DNA from: Brachionus koreanus
Taxonomy: Eukaryota; Rotifera; Eurotatoria; Ploima; Brachionidae
Length of the DNA stretch: 64,000 nucleotides
Assembly (NCBI GenBank): GCA_016987375.1
Contig: PJRA01000263.1
Coordinates: 1,248,169-1,312,168, forward strand
Direction: 5' to 3'
This document shows, in pieces, positions 48,429 through 59,521 of the stretch. Positions within the stretch are counted from its first letter, which is position 1; every line of letters begins with the position of its first letter. The position numbers and the translations under genes were made by a program. The notes beneath the pieces are model-generated. The model saw only the letters and a program-made list of their open reading frames with translations, had not been told where the DNA came from and did not search any database.

Positions 48429-51400
48429 ATGGAGAATCGGCTGAAGGCAAATTTCAGTCCATTTAACTATCAAAACACTAAGCTAAATATTTTTTTAGAC
48501 AGCGACTCAGATTTAATCAATGAACAGCTTACTGGCAACATACACAAAATTGCCATAGTGCCACCTAATTTTAGTGGTAAGCCAAAAAAAGGACATCTCA
48601 TATTTGACGCCTGTTTTGAATGCGGTAATCTAGGCAGAGTAGACTTCATATCCGAATTCGAGTATGATCTTTTCATCAGACCTGACACATGCAATGCTCG
48701 ATTTCGGATTTGGTTCAATTTTACTGTTGAAAATGTCAAACAGGAACAAGTAGAAAAAATAAAAATTAATTTAAAAAAAAATAATTATTTTTTTAAAAGA
48801 GAGTTATTTTTAATATTGTTAACTTTAGTAAATCAAAGTCTTTATATCGAGAGGGTATGTCTCCACTTGTTAAGTCAACCAGTCGTCCCAAATGGCAGCG
48901 AATTCCGGCAAAAAACGTTTTCTATTACAGGTGCCCCGAACACAAACGAAATTATGTGATGTCGTTTGTGTTTTGCTTTGATGTTGAAGATGACGTCTAT
49001 CAATTTGCCTATTCGTTTCCGTATTCCTACACAAAACTGCAAAACTACCTGCAAATATTGGACAACCGAGGCCTTGACTACTACGAGCGTGAGTTATTAG
49101 CGCTTAGTGTACAACAACGAAGACTTGATTTGATCACAATTAGCGACTCAGAGCTAAAACAAAATACACAAAAAAAGCGAAAATTAGTCATTATAACTGC
49201 AAGAGTGCATCCAGGCGAGACACCGTCGAGCTACGTGTGCCAAGGCTTGATTGAATTTTTGGTCAGTCCGCATCCGATTGCCAAGGTTCTAAGAGAAAAT
49301 ATTATTTTCAAAATTATTCCAATGCTCAATCCAGATGGTGTCTATTTGGGAAATTATAGGTTTTTTTAATAAAATTCCAGGCTGTTGAGCATATTTTAAG
49401 ATTGGTTTTAGATGCTCTCTAATGGGCTTCGATCTTAACCGGGTCTGGCAAGACCCATCGCCATGGGCTCATCCGGAGCTATTCGCAACCAAATCTCAGG
49501 TCCTGAATCTCGATAAAGACTCAGTTAGTTCAAATTTTTATTTTTAAAAAAAAGCTTTTAAACTAAAATTAAGTAAGTTTTTATAAGAATTAAATTTTAA
49601 ATGAAAAACATTATTCTAGATTTGATTGATTTTTGTTTTGATCAAAATAAAATTTAAAATAATTTAAAGACAATCGAGATAATCTAAGAGATCAATAAAA
49701 TGAATGACAATTATCTGTTTTATAGTTGTTTAAAAACATTAAGAATTAAATTTCCATTTGATTTATTCATTTTAATTCTATATTGAAAGCTTGGCTTCTT
49801 GTGTAAACATTTATTCACCTTTTATTTTATTGTTATTTTAATTATTTGAAGCCTTTTGGATAAATTTAAAAATAGAATTCGTATTTAAGTGAAAAAAAAA
49901 GGATTTGAATTAAGTTAATCAAATTATATGTCTTAAAAATAAATTCAACTATTTTAAAAATGAATGAATATTTTTTCGATCAATACCAAGTGAAAAAAAA
50001 AATTTTTTTATTCTATTTAAAATATTTTAAGAATGTAATTTCTAAGCATTTTTTTTATCTATACACTAAAAAGTTCGTCTTATTATTAATAAAAATTTCT
50101 AATTTAGTTTTTTGGACAGTTGAATGTTTTTATTTGGAAATTAATAGATTTTATTTTGAGAATTAATTCAAGATTCCTTTTTTTTAAAAGCTATTTTCTA
50201 AAATTTTATTTCAAATAAAAAATATTTAAGATTAAAAGGGGGTCTAAAACCCCATCGGGCATCATATTACTAAATAAAATGACTTGGTCAAATTTGGTAC
50301 AATAGATGAGGAAGAAAATTTAGAATTGATTACAAATAGTCATTTTAGAAAGTTTTAAAATTTAAAATAAATAAAAAAAAATCATCCAGGTTTTGAGTAG
50401 TAAGAAAACTCAAGTTTAAATCAACAATTCTTGAATAAAACTTGAAAAAAAATAAGATAAGCTTAAACAGTAATCAATTTTTTTATTACTTTTTTTTAAA
50501 GATTTGAAAAATTAATTATTCTAATTAAGTTCATTTAAGTTAAATTTTCAAACACTTACCTTTAGAACACTTTATCACTTACTCTTACTAACCCTTTAGT
50601 TTTTTGTTCAAATTTTAAAGTCTAATAAAAATAAAATATCAAAACGATGAATTTAGTAGTATATGTATATTTGGTTTATAAATTAAAAAATGAACAAGTA
50701 AATTTTTTAATTCTGAGAGCTTAAAAGATTGTCGTTTTTGAATCACTAAAAAATTCTGAATAACAAATTATAAAATTAAGAAAATTAAAAAAATTCTGAA
50801 TAAAAAAAAAAAACATAACTTGCAAATTGGGCATTTTGTTTTACTTTTATTTCAATACTTTTATTTTTATGTGAAATGTAATCTTGTGTGAATGGCTTAG
50901 TTAATCTGTAGAGTTTTTGTTTGTCAAAGTCATCTCTTAGAGTTCGTTAATATTTTTGTACTATGCTGTCGTTAAAAGATCTTTGTTCTTGCTTTTTTGA
51001 TCGCTTTAAAACCGTAATAAAGAATTAAAGTGATCAGCATTTTTATTATTGTTGAAGACAGTCATTAGTATCTAAGATTTGAAGCCAAAATTTTTGAGCT
51101 GTTTGATGTGAAACGGGACACTAATTCGTGTTTTTAATGATTCTTTCTCTCTGACTTCATTCAAGCTTGTAATTAATTTCAATACCGAGATAGCGGTAGA
51201 AATCGACTGTTTCTAGGATTTTCCTTTCAGCAAAAGTATAAATTTTTTTTCAAAGAAAAATTAAAAATAAAAGATAATTAAGATGAATTTCAATACTGTC
51301 GTTAGTTTTTAAGTTAAATTCAACTTGAAATTATTTGTTTTTTATTTAATAAATTTAATCATTTTTTAAAATTTATTTTTTAAATCGTATCTTAAAACAA

Positions 51401-52412
51401 AAACATTTTAAAATTATTTAATTTTTATTACAAAATAATTTTATTTTCATTGAAAAAAAATAAAAAAATGAGTCAAATAAAATGGGTCGAAAAGTCACTC
51501 CGACCTCTGAGTGTTAAATACTTTATAAGTTAATTGAAAAAAAACACAGATAAAAATAATTTCAGATAAATTTGAGAGGATCTACAAAGATCTGTTTTTA
51601 AATTTTAAATAATTTTTTTTTAAGACTTACGATCTTGATTTCTACATAGATATACATGCTCATTCCACCATGATGAATGGTTTTATGTATGGCAATATAT
51701 ACGAAGACTCGAACAGATACGAGCGTCAAGCTATTTTTCCCAAGTTACTTTGTTCAAATGCCGACGACTTTTCCATGAGCAGCACTTCATTTAACCGGGA
51801 CGCTGTCAAAGCTGGAACTGGTAGACGAACTCTGGGAGGAAGTTTGGACGAAAAATGTCATTGTTACACTCTTGAGGTTTCTTTTTTCTCCTATCAGCCA
51901 TCAGGATTCAATCATCCCATTCCCTATACAGAAGAAGAATGTATGATTAAAATAGTAAATTAATACGATTTAAAAGTTTTTTTAGACATGAAATTGGGGC
52001 GAAATTTGGCAAGGACATTTTTGGATTATTATAAGCTTCAGAATTACATTGTTTTTAATCCGTCGACGGCAATAATGCCAAAGCTTAATGGCTCAACCGG
52101 ATTTTCAACTTACAGATCTTCAACTGTTTTAAATAATAACAGTGCAAATGGAGGAATGTTGGGGTTTGTTTGATTAAAAATTTTTTGTTTTTTAATTTTA
52201 GAAATTAAACTTTCAGAAATAATTTAAATGGTAAAAGTAAACGGTCTTCATCAAACATGGGGCAACATTTAAAGCCTATATGTTCATCTAGTATGAGCAA
52301 TAATAATGGCCACTCAAGTTCGTCCATGTCTAACGGCTCACAAAACAGTAATATGCCGAACTCGGCTAATGATACAAAGCCCAAGTTTTTTGTTGACAAT
52401 GGGCTAGAATAA
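48429..52412 (+). CDS. AGBL4: Cytosolic carboxypeptidase 6 (tubulin deglutamylase)
   Basis: Six exons: 48429-48749, 48800-49359, 49412-49523, 51625-51940, 51986-52163 and 52217-52412. All are GT-AG and in phase, giving 560 residues. The N-terminal domain carries GHLIFDACFECGNLGRVD and FEYDLFIRPDTCN, almost as in vertebrate CCP6. The M14 metallopeptidase domain has the zinc motif HPGE (His244, Glu247), DIHAHS (His342 as third ligand) and catalytic Glu415 in YTLEVSF. RCSLMGFDLNR and SFNRDAVKAGTGRR are also conserved. CCP6 trims polyglutamate side chains from tubulin and other proteins. The last exon is a Ser/Asn-rich, poorly conserved tail. The 2.1-kb intron 3 holds a dead RT fragment. AATAAA lies at 52453. 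Confidence 0.95.
51040..51245 (-). mobile_element. Reverse-transcriptase relic in AGBL4 intron 3
   Basis: The minus strand reads RKILETVDFYRYLGIEINYKLE, then a stop, then SQRERIIKNTN. The Tyr-Leu-Gly-Ile/Val-X-Ile/Leu core corresponds to the RT thumb-proximal block (typically FxYLGxxIxxxL). Multiple stops follow. The clade is uncertain. Confidence 0.5.
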
Positions 52413-52842
52413 ATATGTGAAAAAGGTAACAATGTATAAAAATAATTTGTAAAATAAATGTTAGCCTGGAGCCGTTTTTTTTAATTAATTTTATTTTTGC
52501 TTTTTTTTTAATAAAGAAATTTTAACATAATGCAAATTAATATTTCAAGAAAATATTTGAAAAAATTTGAAGTCTTCAAAAAAATACAGCAAAACAGTTG
52601 CACTTTTTTTGAAGGTGTCCGTTTATTTTAATAATTGCAAAATAATGTTTGACAAAATTTGTTTGAAAAATTCACAACTTTTCTCCAAAATAGACCATTG
52701 AATTTTTAGTTATTTTTTCCAATAATCCATATTTTGCTTTTATTTTGTTAGTTTGACCGTTACACAACTTGAAATATAGATTTTCATTATTTGAACAAAT
52801 AATTGTCAAGCAGTAAATTAAAAAAAAATGTTTAAAGTTCAA
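52413..52842. other. Intergenic stretch downstream of AGBL4
   Basis: Contains the AGBL4 3'UTR with a candidate AATAAA at 52453-52458. No further gene recognised. Confidence 0.5.
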
Positions 52843-53032
52843 AAAAATTTATTCATAATTGAAGTCACAAAAAGAAAATTTTCTAAGTTAATGAAAAAAA
52901 TCGAAAACTTTAACACTCAAAGGACCGATGTCAATTTGATACTTTAATTTTGATACTTTTTGCTCTAAATCTTAGAGACTACTCATCAAATTTCAAAAAT
53001 CAAATATTTCTTAAATAGATTTATTCATATTA
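52843..53032. repeat. Dispersed repeat, copy 2
   Basis: Diverged counterpart of 37497-37700 in the same orientation. The CTCAAAGGACCGATGTCAAT core and the GATTTATTCATA end are shared, with an A/T-rich middle of different length. Type unknown. Confidence 0.6.
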
Positions 53033-53692
53033 ATAAAATCAAAAAATTTTAAATGTCTTTGAATTACCGTTTATGAGATAAATATATCCCTTTAAAGTTC
53101 ACCGGCCTGCTAATTGAAAGATACTAAGATTTTTTGATTTGGAGCGTTAATATCTTTCATATATCTAATAATTCTATAATATAAAGCGACTTTTTTTGTA
53201 ATTTTATTCTACGTTTTAATAAATTTGTTAAATAAATGGAAAATAAGAATAAATGATGGTTAAAAAATAAAATTTGCCAAAATTTTATCAATGATATAAA
53301 AAGGTTAAGGTTTTATTGTATTACAATAATTTATTGTCCATTCGGTGATTCATTGTACTTATTTAATATGAAAAAGAAAGAATAGGAAACAATCATTAGA
53401 CTTAATGTTATTTTTAAAGGGCAAGTTTTTATAAATAATTGCTTCATACCAATTATTTATTTAAAATATTAATATTAAATATGATTAAAAACTGAGTTTA
53501 AATTAAACAACGTAAGTTCAATGAATAAAAAATTTTGCCACATCTTATTTCCAAAAATTTTAAAACGTATTTAAGTCATTTAATTAGAACTTATTAAAAT
53601 TCATTTTATAAAAGTTTTATTTGAATTTTTTACTAAATTTAACCTTAACAAAAATAAAAAAAAATTTTTCCATTTGCTTGATAAATAGATTT
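53033..53692. other. Intergenic stretch
   Basis: No gene recognised. It includes the probable 3'UTR of the minus-strand RS-domain gene. Confidence 0.4.
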
Positions 53693-54187
53693 TCAATGTC
53701 TGTTATGTGACTTTCTTCTTTCCCTTGAAGAGCTTCTCTTTCTCTCTCTCGAGCAGCTTCTTTTCCTGTCTTTACTTTTCTTTCTTTCTCTACTATGTGA
53801 CTTTCTTCTTTCCCTTGAAGAGCTTCTCTTTCTCTCTCTCGAGCAGCTTCTTTTCCTGTCTTTACTTTTCTTTCTTTCTCTACTATGTGACTTTCTTCTT
53901 TCGGTAGAGTGATGAATTCTTCTATGTTTATCTTTACATTTTTTATGACAACAGCAATGACGATTTTTTTGACATTTTTTTTTTCTGTCCAAGACATCTG
54001 AATTTTCTTCATCTGAATGACTTTGTGTATCTTTTTCCTTTTCATCATTCTTTTTCTTATTTTTGGTTTCTTCGTCATCATCACTACTTGAACTAGAACT
54101 AGAACTATCGCCATCTTTATTCAAAATCTTCTTAAATGAATCAATTAATGATGATTGGTATTCAATGCTTGTTTTTTCTTCAGTCAT
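53693..54187 (-). CDS. Small RS-domain (Arg/Ser-rich) protein
   Basis: 164 residues on the minus strand. The N-terminus is non-repetitive (about 25 residues), followed by an eight-serine run and an Asp/Glu/Lys-rich segment. A Cys-His cluster (residues about 72-85, CQKNRHCCCHKKCKDKH) follows, then an RS domain of SRER, SRERKRSSSRERRKS and RKKSKDRKRS units. The RS part contains two exact 30-residue copies encoded by a 90-bp tandem DNA repeat. RS domains are typical of splicing factors and regulators of phosphorylation-dependent nuclear assembly, but no RNA-recognition motif is visible, so the function is unknown. A second minus-strand frame (53617-54114) is also open through the repeat and reads a Glu/Lys/Arg-rich sequence. 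I favour the RS frame because it has the longer unique N-terminus. Splicing to another exon is possible. Confidence 0.55.
   Translation of the reverse strand: MTEEKTSIEYQSSLIDSFKKILNKDGDSSSSSSSSDDDEETKNKKKNDEKEKDTQSHSDEENSDVLDRKKKCQKNRHCCCHKKCKDKHRRIHHSTERRKSHSRERKKSKDRKRSCSRERKRSSSRERRKSHSRERKKSKDRKRSCSRERKRSSSRERRKSHNRH
53705..53894. repeat. 90-bp tandem repeat, about 2.1 copies
   Basis: The unit starting ATGTGACTTTCTTCTTTCCC (plus strand) at 53705 recurs exactly at 53795 and begins again at 53885 before diverging at TCGGTAGAG. Ninety bp is a multiple of three, so both overlapping minus-strand frames stay open across it. Identical copies suggest a recent duplication. Confidence 0.9.
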
Positions 54188-55419
54188 TTTTAAAAAACAC
54201 TTTTTTATTTATCTATATTTAAAAATGTATAATTTTATAATTTATATTATATTATTAATAACAAGATAAATATTGAAAACTTCAGATACTTGAGCTTTTA
54301 GTCAAATATGAACATTTTGTTGGCATAAGATTTATTTTTTAGAATAATGAAAAACAAAATCACAAAAGACCTTTAAAGAATTTTAATTTATGATTAACAA
54401 AATTAGCTTGAAAGCGCTTAAAACATCTTCAATTTGATCTGAACATCAACATTTTAAATTTCCAAGTTCGATTGATGGATTTATTTTTAATTCAGATATA
54501 TCTTAATTAATAACAACAATAGAATAGAATAAATTTTTAAGATTTAAACCATTTTTCTTTTAATATAATGTTTAAAATAAATTGAAAACAAAAAGAATAA
54601 AACAACAAAATTAAAGAAATTTCAAAAAGAAAATAAATGCTTTAAACAAAATAAGTTTTTTTTTTCTTTTACAAGAGTGACCGAGAAATAGACAATGAGA
54701 ATATTAAAAGGAAAAAATCTTTCTATACTTTTTGTATTTTATGGTATTTAATTTTAAATAAAAGTCCTCTAGTTTAAAACAATCCGTAAGTGTGACATTA
54801 AAAAGCAATTATCAAAAACAGGATTATATTGATAAAGCAATTGGTGAAAAAATCTAACGGTTAAAATGGCATGAAGAAAAAAAAGCTCTCCTAACAATAG
54901 CATTTATAGAATCAGATAAGTCAAATGAACATTCTAAAATAGATTAATCAATCAAATCTGATAACAGATAATGTGCAAAAAGTAATATTGAAATTTTTGT
55001 CTATTTTTGGTGTAAAAATATCGCTTGATTGAGCTTCGACTGCATATTTTAATCACTATTTTTATTTTATATTTAATAAAATAGTACCACCAGCTTTAAC
55101 ATTTAAATTTTTATATGTATGACAATTTTTTTTTCAAAGAGTTAATGGTTTTTTTTTTAATGTGCTCTGGTAGGTTCATAATAAAGGTTATAAATAAGTT
55201 AACTCAAAAATAGTTTTAACATTTTTCTAAATATTAAAATCTCATTGGTTATCCATGGTTTGATCTATTTCTAAAGTTAACGTCTTTTTAAGATACAAGA
55301 TATTTTTAAAATTTCAAAATTTTAATGCTTATATGATAAATAAATGTTCGTTCTTTTCAAAGCTAATATTCACATGAAACTCAATCGAAAAAGTCAACTA
55401 CTAGTTAAAAACATGTATA
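54188..55419. other. Intergenic stretch
   Basis: No gene recognised. It lies upstream of the RS-domain gene (minus strand) and runs into the RTE relic. Confidence 0.4.
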
Positions 55420-55593
55420 GATCCCTGTATCTTAACTTCATTGAAAGCCTATGTGATCATAAAAAAAGCTTTATGAGCCATATTAAGATCATTTGTTCTG
55501 TCAAACAAGATAACAAGCATGTGGATTAGCAAAAAAGCTTGAAGACTTAGACTTTTCGGATTATATAGTGCTAATATGTAGACGCAAAATTAG
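55420..55593 (+). mobile_element. RTE-type retrotransposon relic, RT part, left of nested insertion
   Basis: The plus strand reads FIESLCDHKKSFMSHIKIICSV (similar to the RTE block around ESLW), then KLEDLDFSDYIVLICRRKI. The latter matches LEDLDFADDIALLS, the RTE catalytic block, with FADD decayed to FSDY. The next residues of the protein are found only at 58332, after a 2.7-kb insertion. Internal deletions and stops show decay. Confidence 0.7.
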
Positions 55594-58331
55594 TAGTGAT
55601 GGTGGTTAACCAACGCTTGGTCGACCAAATTTGCCAACTTTGGTTAACCCAAATCAGGTTAGCCAATTTATGGTCGAACAAATTTTGGTTAACTAATATT
55701 TGGTTCTTAATTTGGTCTCCCAAAAAAAATAAATAAGCTGGCTATCCAACTAGTAGTAGTAGTAGTAGTAGTTTGATGACTGCGAGTTGCCGGATGACTC
55801 CAGCAAGAGAACCTTAGTCCTATGAGCAGCCTGTTCTCTGGTCGTCAACCTTCTTCTTGAAGGAGTTGACACTCGGTGCGTCAATGACTGCATCGNNNNN
55901 NNNNNNNNNNNNNNNNNNNNNNNNNNNNNNNNNNNNNNNNNNNNNNNNNNNNNNNNNNNNNNNNNNNNNNNNNNNNNNNNNNNNNNNNNNNNNNNNNNNN
56001 NNNNNNNNNNNNNNNNNNNNNNNNNNNNNNNNNNNNNNNNNNNNNNNNNNNNNNNNNNNNNNNNNNNNNNNNNNNNNNNNNNNNNNNNNNNNNNNNNNNN
56101 NNNNNNNNNNNNNNNNNNNNNNNNNNNNNNNNNNNNNNNNNNNNNNNNNNNNNNNNNNNNNNNNNNNNNNNNNNNNNNNNNNNNNNNNNNNNNNNNNNNN
56201 NNNNNNNNNNNNNNNNNNNNNNNNNNNNNNNNNNNNNNNNNNNNNNNNNNNNNNNNNNNNNNNNNNNNNNNNNNNNNNNNNNNNNNNNNNNNNNNNNNNN
56301 NNNNNNNNNNNNNNNNNNNNNNNNNNNNNNNNNNNNNNNNNNNNNNNNNNNNNNNNNNNNNNNNNNNNNNNNNNNNNNNNNNNNNNNNNNNNNNNNNNNN
56401 NNNNNNNNNNNNNNNNNNNNNNNNNNNNNNNNNNNNNNNNNNNNNNNNNNNNNNNNNNNNNNNNNNNNNNNNNNNNNNNNNNNNNNNNNNNNNNNNNNNN
56501 NNNNNNNNNNNNNNNNNNNNNNNNNNNNNNNNNNNNNNNNNNNNNNNNNNNNNNNNNNNNNNNNNNNNNNNNNNNNNNNNNNNNNNNNAGATCGTTTATG
56601 AAGACCACGAAGAGCGTTGGACCTATGACTGAGCCTTGAGGGACTGAACTCATAACTGGTGTCCAGTCCGAGCAATTCTCTCCAAGGATAACTCTTTGCC
56701 TTCTGCCCGATAGAAACGCTCTGATCCATCTGAGAACGGTTCCACCTATCCCGTTAGCCGAAATCTTGAGCAATAGACGTTCATGCGGAACCTTGTCAAA
56801 AGCTTTGGCAAAATCGGTATAGATGACATCTACTGGGCATTTGTCTGCGAGTGCCCTTGTCGTCAAATCAGCTGATTCTAAGAGGTTCGTCACACAGGAC
56901 TTTCTAGGAACGAAACCGTGCTGCTCCTTACATATCAGGTTGTTGGCTACTAAATGTCCAACCAAACTGTCCCTAACCATGCTTTCCATGATCTTAGTGG
57001 CACTGAGGTTAGTGAAACTGGTCTGTAGTTACCCGGGTCTTTGCGACAACCTTTTTTGAAGATTGGGGTCACGTTGGCGTCCCTCCAGCATGACGGTACT
57101 TCTCCTTCAGCGAGTGAGCGTGCGAAGATCATAGCTAGTGGTACTGCCCAAGCGGAGGCACATTTCTTGAGAACTAGAGGGTGGACGAGGTCATTACCTG
57201 GCGACTTATCTTCCCTCAAGTTCGATAGACGTTTTTCCACCTCTGCTGTTGTAATATCTAAATTTATCAGGCGAGATTTGATGACTGGTCTCTCCTCAAA
57301 GTCCGGAGGACTTTTGTCTTCTTTTTCATTTGCAAAAACTGAAGAGAAATGAGCGTTTAGTGCATCAGCAATCACCTTACCTCCGCTATACTCGATATCA
57401 TTCGAAAATATCTTCACGATTCCTTGCTTGACTGACTGCTTAGAACTGATGTAGGTGAATAATCGCTTTGGATTCTTTTTATCGTTAGCGAGACTTAGTT
57501 CAAATGTCCTCACGGCCTTTTTTGTGGCTCTTTTAACATTAGCACTCATAACTCTGTATTCTTCAGCTGTGGACTTGCTCCACGAGTTATCGTTTATATA
57601 TTTCAATTGTCTCTTGCGTTTTACCATTCGTTTTAGTATGCTGTTAATCCACGGGGCATCGGTCCTCCTTCTAGGCCGTGCTATTGGAATGAAATCTCTG
57701 CATAGCTGGCTGTATACACCAAGAAATAGACTATACATGACGTTGACTTGCTGTTCATTGAAGATTCTGGTCCAGTCAATTTTGCGAAGCTCTTTTTCCA
57801 TTGCCATGTAGTCTCCCTTGTGTACGGGCAATCGACGACGAGGCGGAGCACCCTGTTGCTTATCTTTTGATGCTATGGTTAGTTCCCATTGCATCACTAC
57901 GTGACCTTGAATGGCTGGACCAAGAGGAGGCGCCTGCTTCACCTCATCGACTCTTGCTGGATCGTCGGTTAGGATCAGGTCCAAGGTGTTTGTGGTCTTA
58001 CCAACTAAAAAAAGATGATTTTGCTTTTAACAAAAAAAAATGATTAGGATAATCTCTAAACTATCAAATATGGCTAAAATCTTTATCAAAGATTAATTAA
58101 AGAATTAATTTTATTTTGTTCAAAAATTAATGTCTTAAAATTCTATTTTAATTCTATATTAAAATTTTGACCTCAAAATTTAAAAAATTTCAAAATTTGT
58201 TTAGATAATTAAATTTTGGTCAAAATTTGGTCGACCGAAATAGTCGACTTTAAAAAGCCAAAAACTGGTTAGCCAAAAATTGGTTAACCTAAATTGGCTA
58301 ACCAGCTAACCAAGCTTAACCAACATCACTA
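55594..58331. mobile_element. hAT-like element with nested retrotransposon
   Basis: The ends are inverted repeats. The left end TAGTGATGGTGGTTAA and the complement of the right end TAGTGATGTTGGTTAA differ at one of 16 positions. Both sides carry the perfect 8-bp duplication AAAATTAG (55586-55593 and 58332-58339). Without the retrotransposon inside it, the element is about 480 bp and non-coding. It is dominated by GGTTAACC, GGTCGACC and TTGGTTA palindromic motifs near both ends, probably subterminal transposase sites. An 8-bp duplication and TAGTG termini indicate the hAT superfamily, non-autonomous. It interrupts the RTE relic. Confidence 0.8.
55753..58000 (-). mobile_element. CR1/Jockey-type non-LTR retrotransposon, GC-rich, nested
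   Basis: Reading 58000 to 55753: the end of the AP endonuclease (TLDLILTDDPARVDEV); a linker with PWINSILKRMVKRKR; SPGNDLVHPLVLKKCA; then the RT blocks VTPIFKKG, GNYRPVSLTSV, EQHGFVPRKSCVTNLLE, VDVIYTDFAKAFDKVPHE and VPQGSVIGPTLFVVFIND. There follow 693 N (55896-56588) and a C-terminal DAVIDAPSVNSFKKKVDD. One frameshift lies near 57000, between the frames 56950-57984 and 55820-56989. The 3' end is a (CTA)n trinucleotide tail. Target duplication CCAACTA occurs at 55746-55752 and 58001-58007. Near-balanced GC content against an AT-rich host suggests a recent insertion. It is 5'-truncated. Confidence 0.9.
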
Positions 58332-58890
58332 AAAATTAGGTGAACAACGCTAAAACAACTGGACTCAAAATTAATATGACCAAAGCAAAAGTTATGTGAA
58401 TCAACATCAAATTGTATACCGATTGCTGATGCACATATTGAGTGTGTAACCGAATTTACGTACTTAAAGAAGGACCAGATCATTCGCAAAATCTAAATCT
58501 TCATCGTAATAATTAGTAATAAATGTAGGGGTATGTGTGAATTCGACAAGAAAAGTCTGAAAACCTCCTACACTGGAAGCTTGCGGAGGATTCTGGTGAT
58601 ACACTGGCCCGAGACATTGTCAGATGTTGATCTATAGAAAAAAACAAATTCAGGACCATCAAGTCAATACATCAAGAGAAAAAGATTGCGATGGCTTGGA
58701 CATATACTTAGAATGAAAGAAAAAAAGAGACCCAAAAAAACCCTTCAATGGACACCTCAAGGACGGCGTAAGACCAGAAGTAACATGGAGGTCAACAATC
58801 AAGAAAGAGCTCAACGAAATAGGAATAATTTGGGGGAGAAGCTAGAATATAGACAAAAGATCGAATTGAGAAAAAATCAAAAGCAATAAC
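58332..58890 (+). mobile_element. RTE-type retrotransposon relic, right of nested insertion (RT end and C-terminal domain)
   Basis: Continues the protein interrupted at 55593. It reads TTLKQLDSKLI and, in a neighbouring frame, GLKINMTKAKVM. Next are ECVTEFTYL (the RTE ECVxxFTYLG block), LRRILVIHWPETLSDVDL, KRLRWLGHILRMKEKKRPKKTLQWTPQGRRK and an EVTWRSTIKKEL-type ending. Frame changes occur between blocks, so the element is dead. The order and motifs match craniofacial-development-protein-2-like RTE products. Confidence 0.8.
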
Positions 58891-59052
58891 CATATGCTCC
58901 AAAAAAATTGAATCGATAAAAAAACAAGAACATGATTCTTTTTTCAAAATTTTTCTTAAATCGAGATTTTTGGTTAAGAGAAAACATAGAACTTGGAGAA
59001 GAAGAGGTTTTTACATTTGGTTTTTGACTATGAATTTTTTTTTATTTACAAG

Positions 59053-59149
59053 TAGACTTGTTTATAAGTCACAGTTTCAAGTCTAAGTCAGAAAAAGTCA
59101 AGTCAAAGTTATGACTTGACTAAAGACTTGTGACTTGAAAACAAGTCTG
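59053..59149. mobile_element. Fold-back MITE with 8-bp target duplication
   Basis: 97 bp with inverted ends YAGACTTGTTT followed by AAGTCACA on both arms. It is flanked by the perfect 8-mer TTTACAAG (59045-59052 and 59150-59157). The interior repeats AAGTC/GACTT in both orientations and would fold into a long hairpin. The 8-bp duplication suggests hAT. A GACTTGACTC-type cluster at 62765-62815 may be a damaged relative. Confidence 0.65.
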
Positions 59150-59157
59150 TTTACAAG

Positions 59158-59521
59158 CGTAGATTTCTTTTTTCTTGAAAAAATTAACCATCATGTGAAT
59201 ATAATTTGTCATTTGGGTTACTATTTGTCAATATTGCACAGACTAGACTTACTTTTATTCCAATGACCTATGGAAAAGAGTCAAGTAATTGCAATTTTCT
59301 TTTGGTAATTATTCAAGTGTTATTAACCAGCAGAAATAAATTTAAGACATTTTATTTTGCATTACTTTTTTTTCAATAAATTAAAATAAATAGAAAATAT
59401 ATGGTAAGTGAATGCATTGACAATAAATCTAAAATTAAATTGAAAAACAAATTTTAACTCATAAATAATTAACTGGTAATTTTTAGATTTTTTCAATGAC
59501 CGCTAATCATGGTATTTTTAG
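59158..59521. promoter_or_regulatory. Upstream region of SKI-like gene with acceptor at the ATG
   Basis: A/T-rich sequence with no gene. It ends in TATTTTTAG directly followed by the ATG (59522), a good 3' splice acceptor. It could be a trans-splicing site or the end of a 5'UTR intron. No specific promoter element is assigned. Confidence 0.35.

Noticed and set aside
55344..55529. 61-codon frame starting MFVLFKANIH
   Set aside because: Its second half is explained as decayed RTE RT sequence; there is no independent evidence for a gene.
57041..58043. Plus-strand frames of 80-118 codons in the 57-58 kb region
   Set aside because: Antisense to the GC-rich retrotransposon, where lower AT content leaves accidental open frames.
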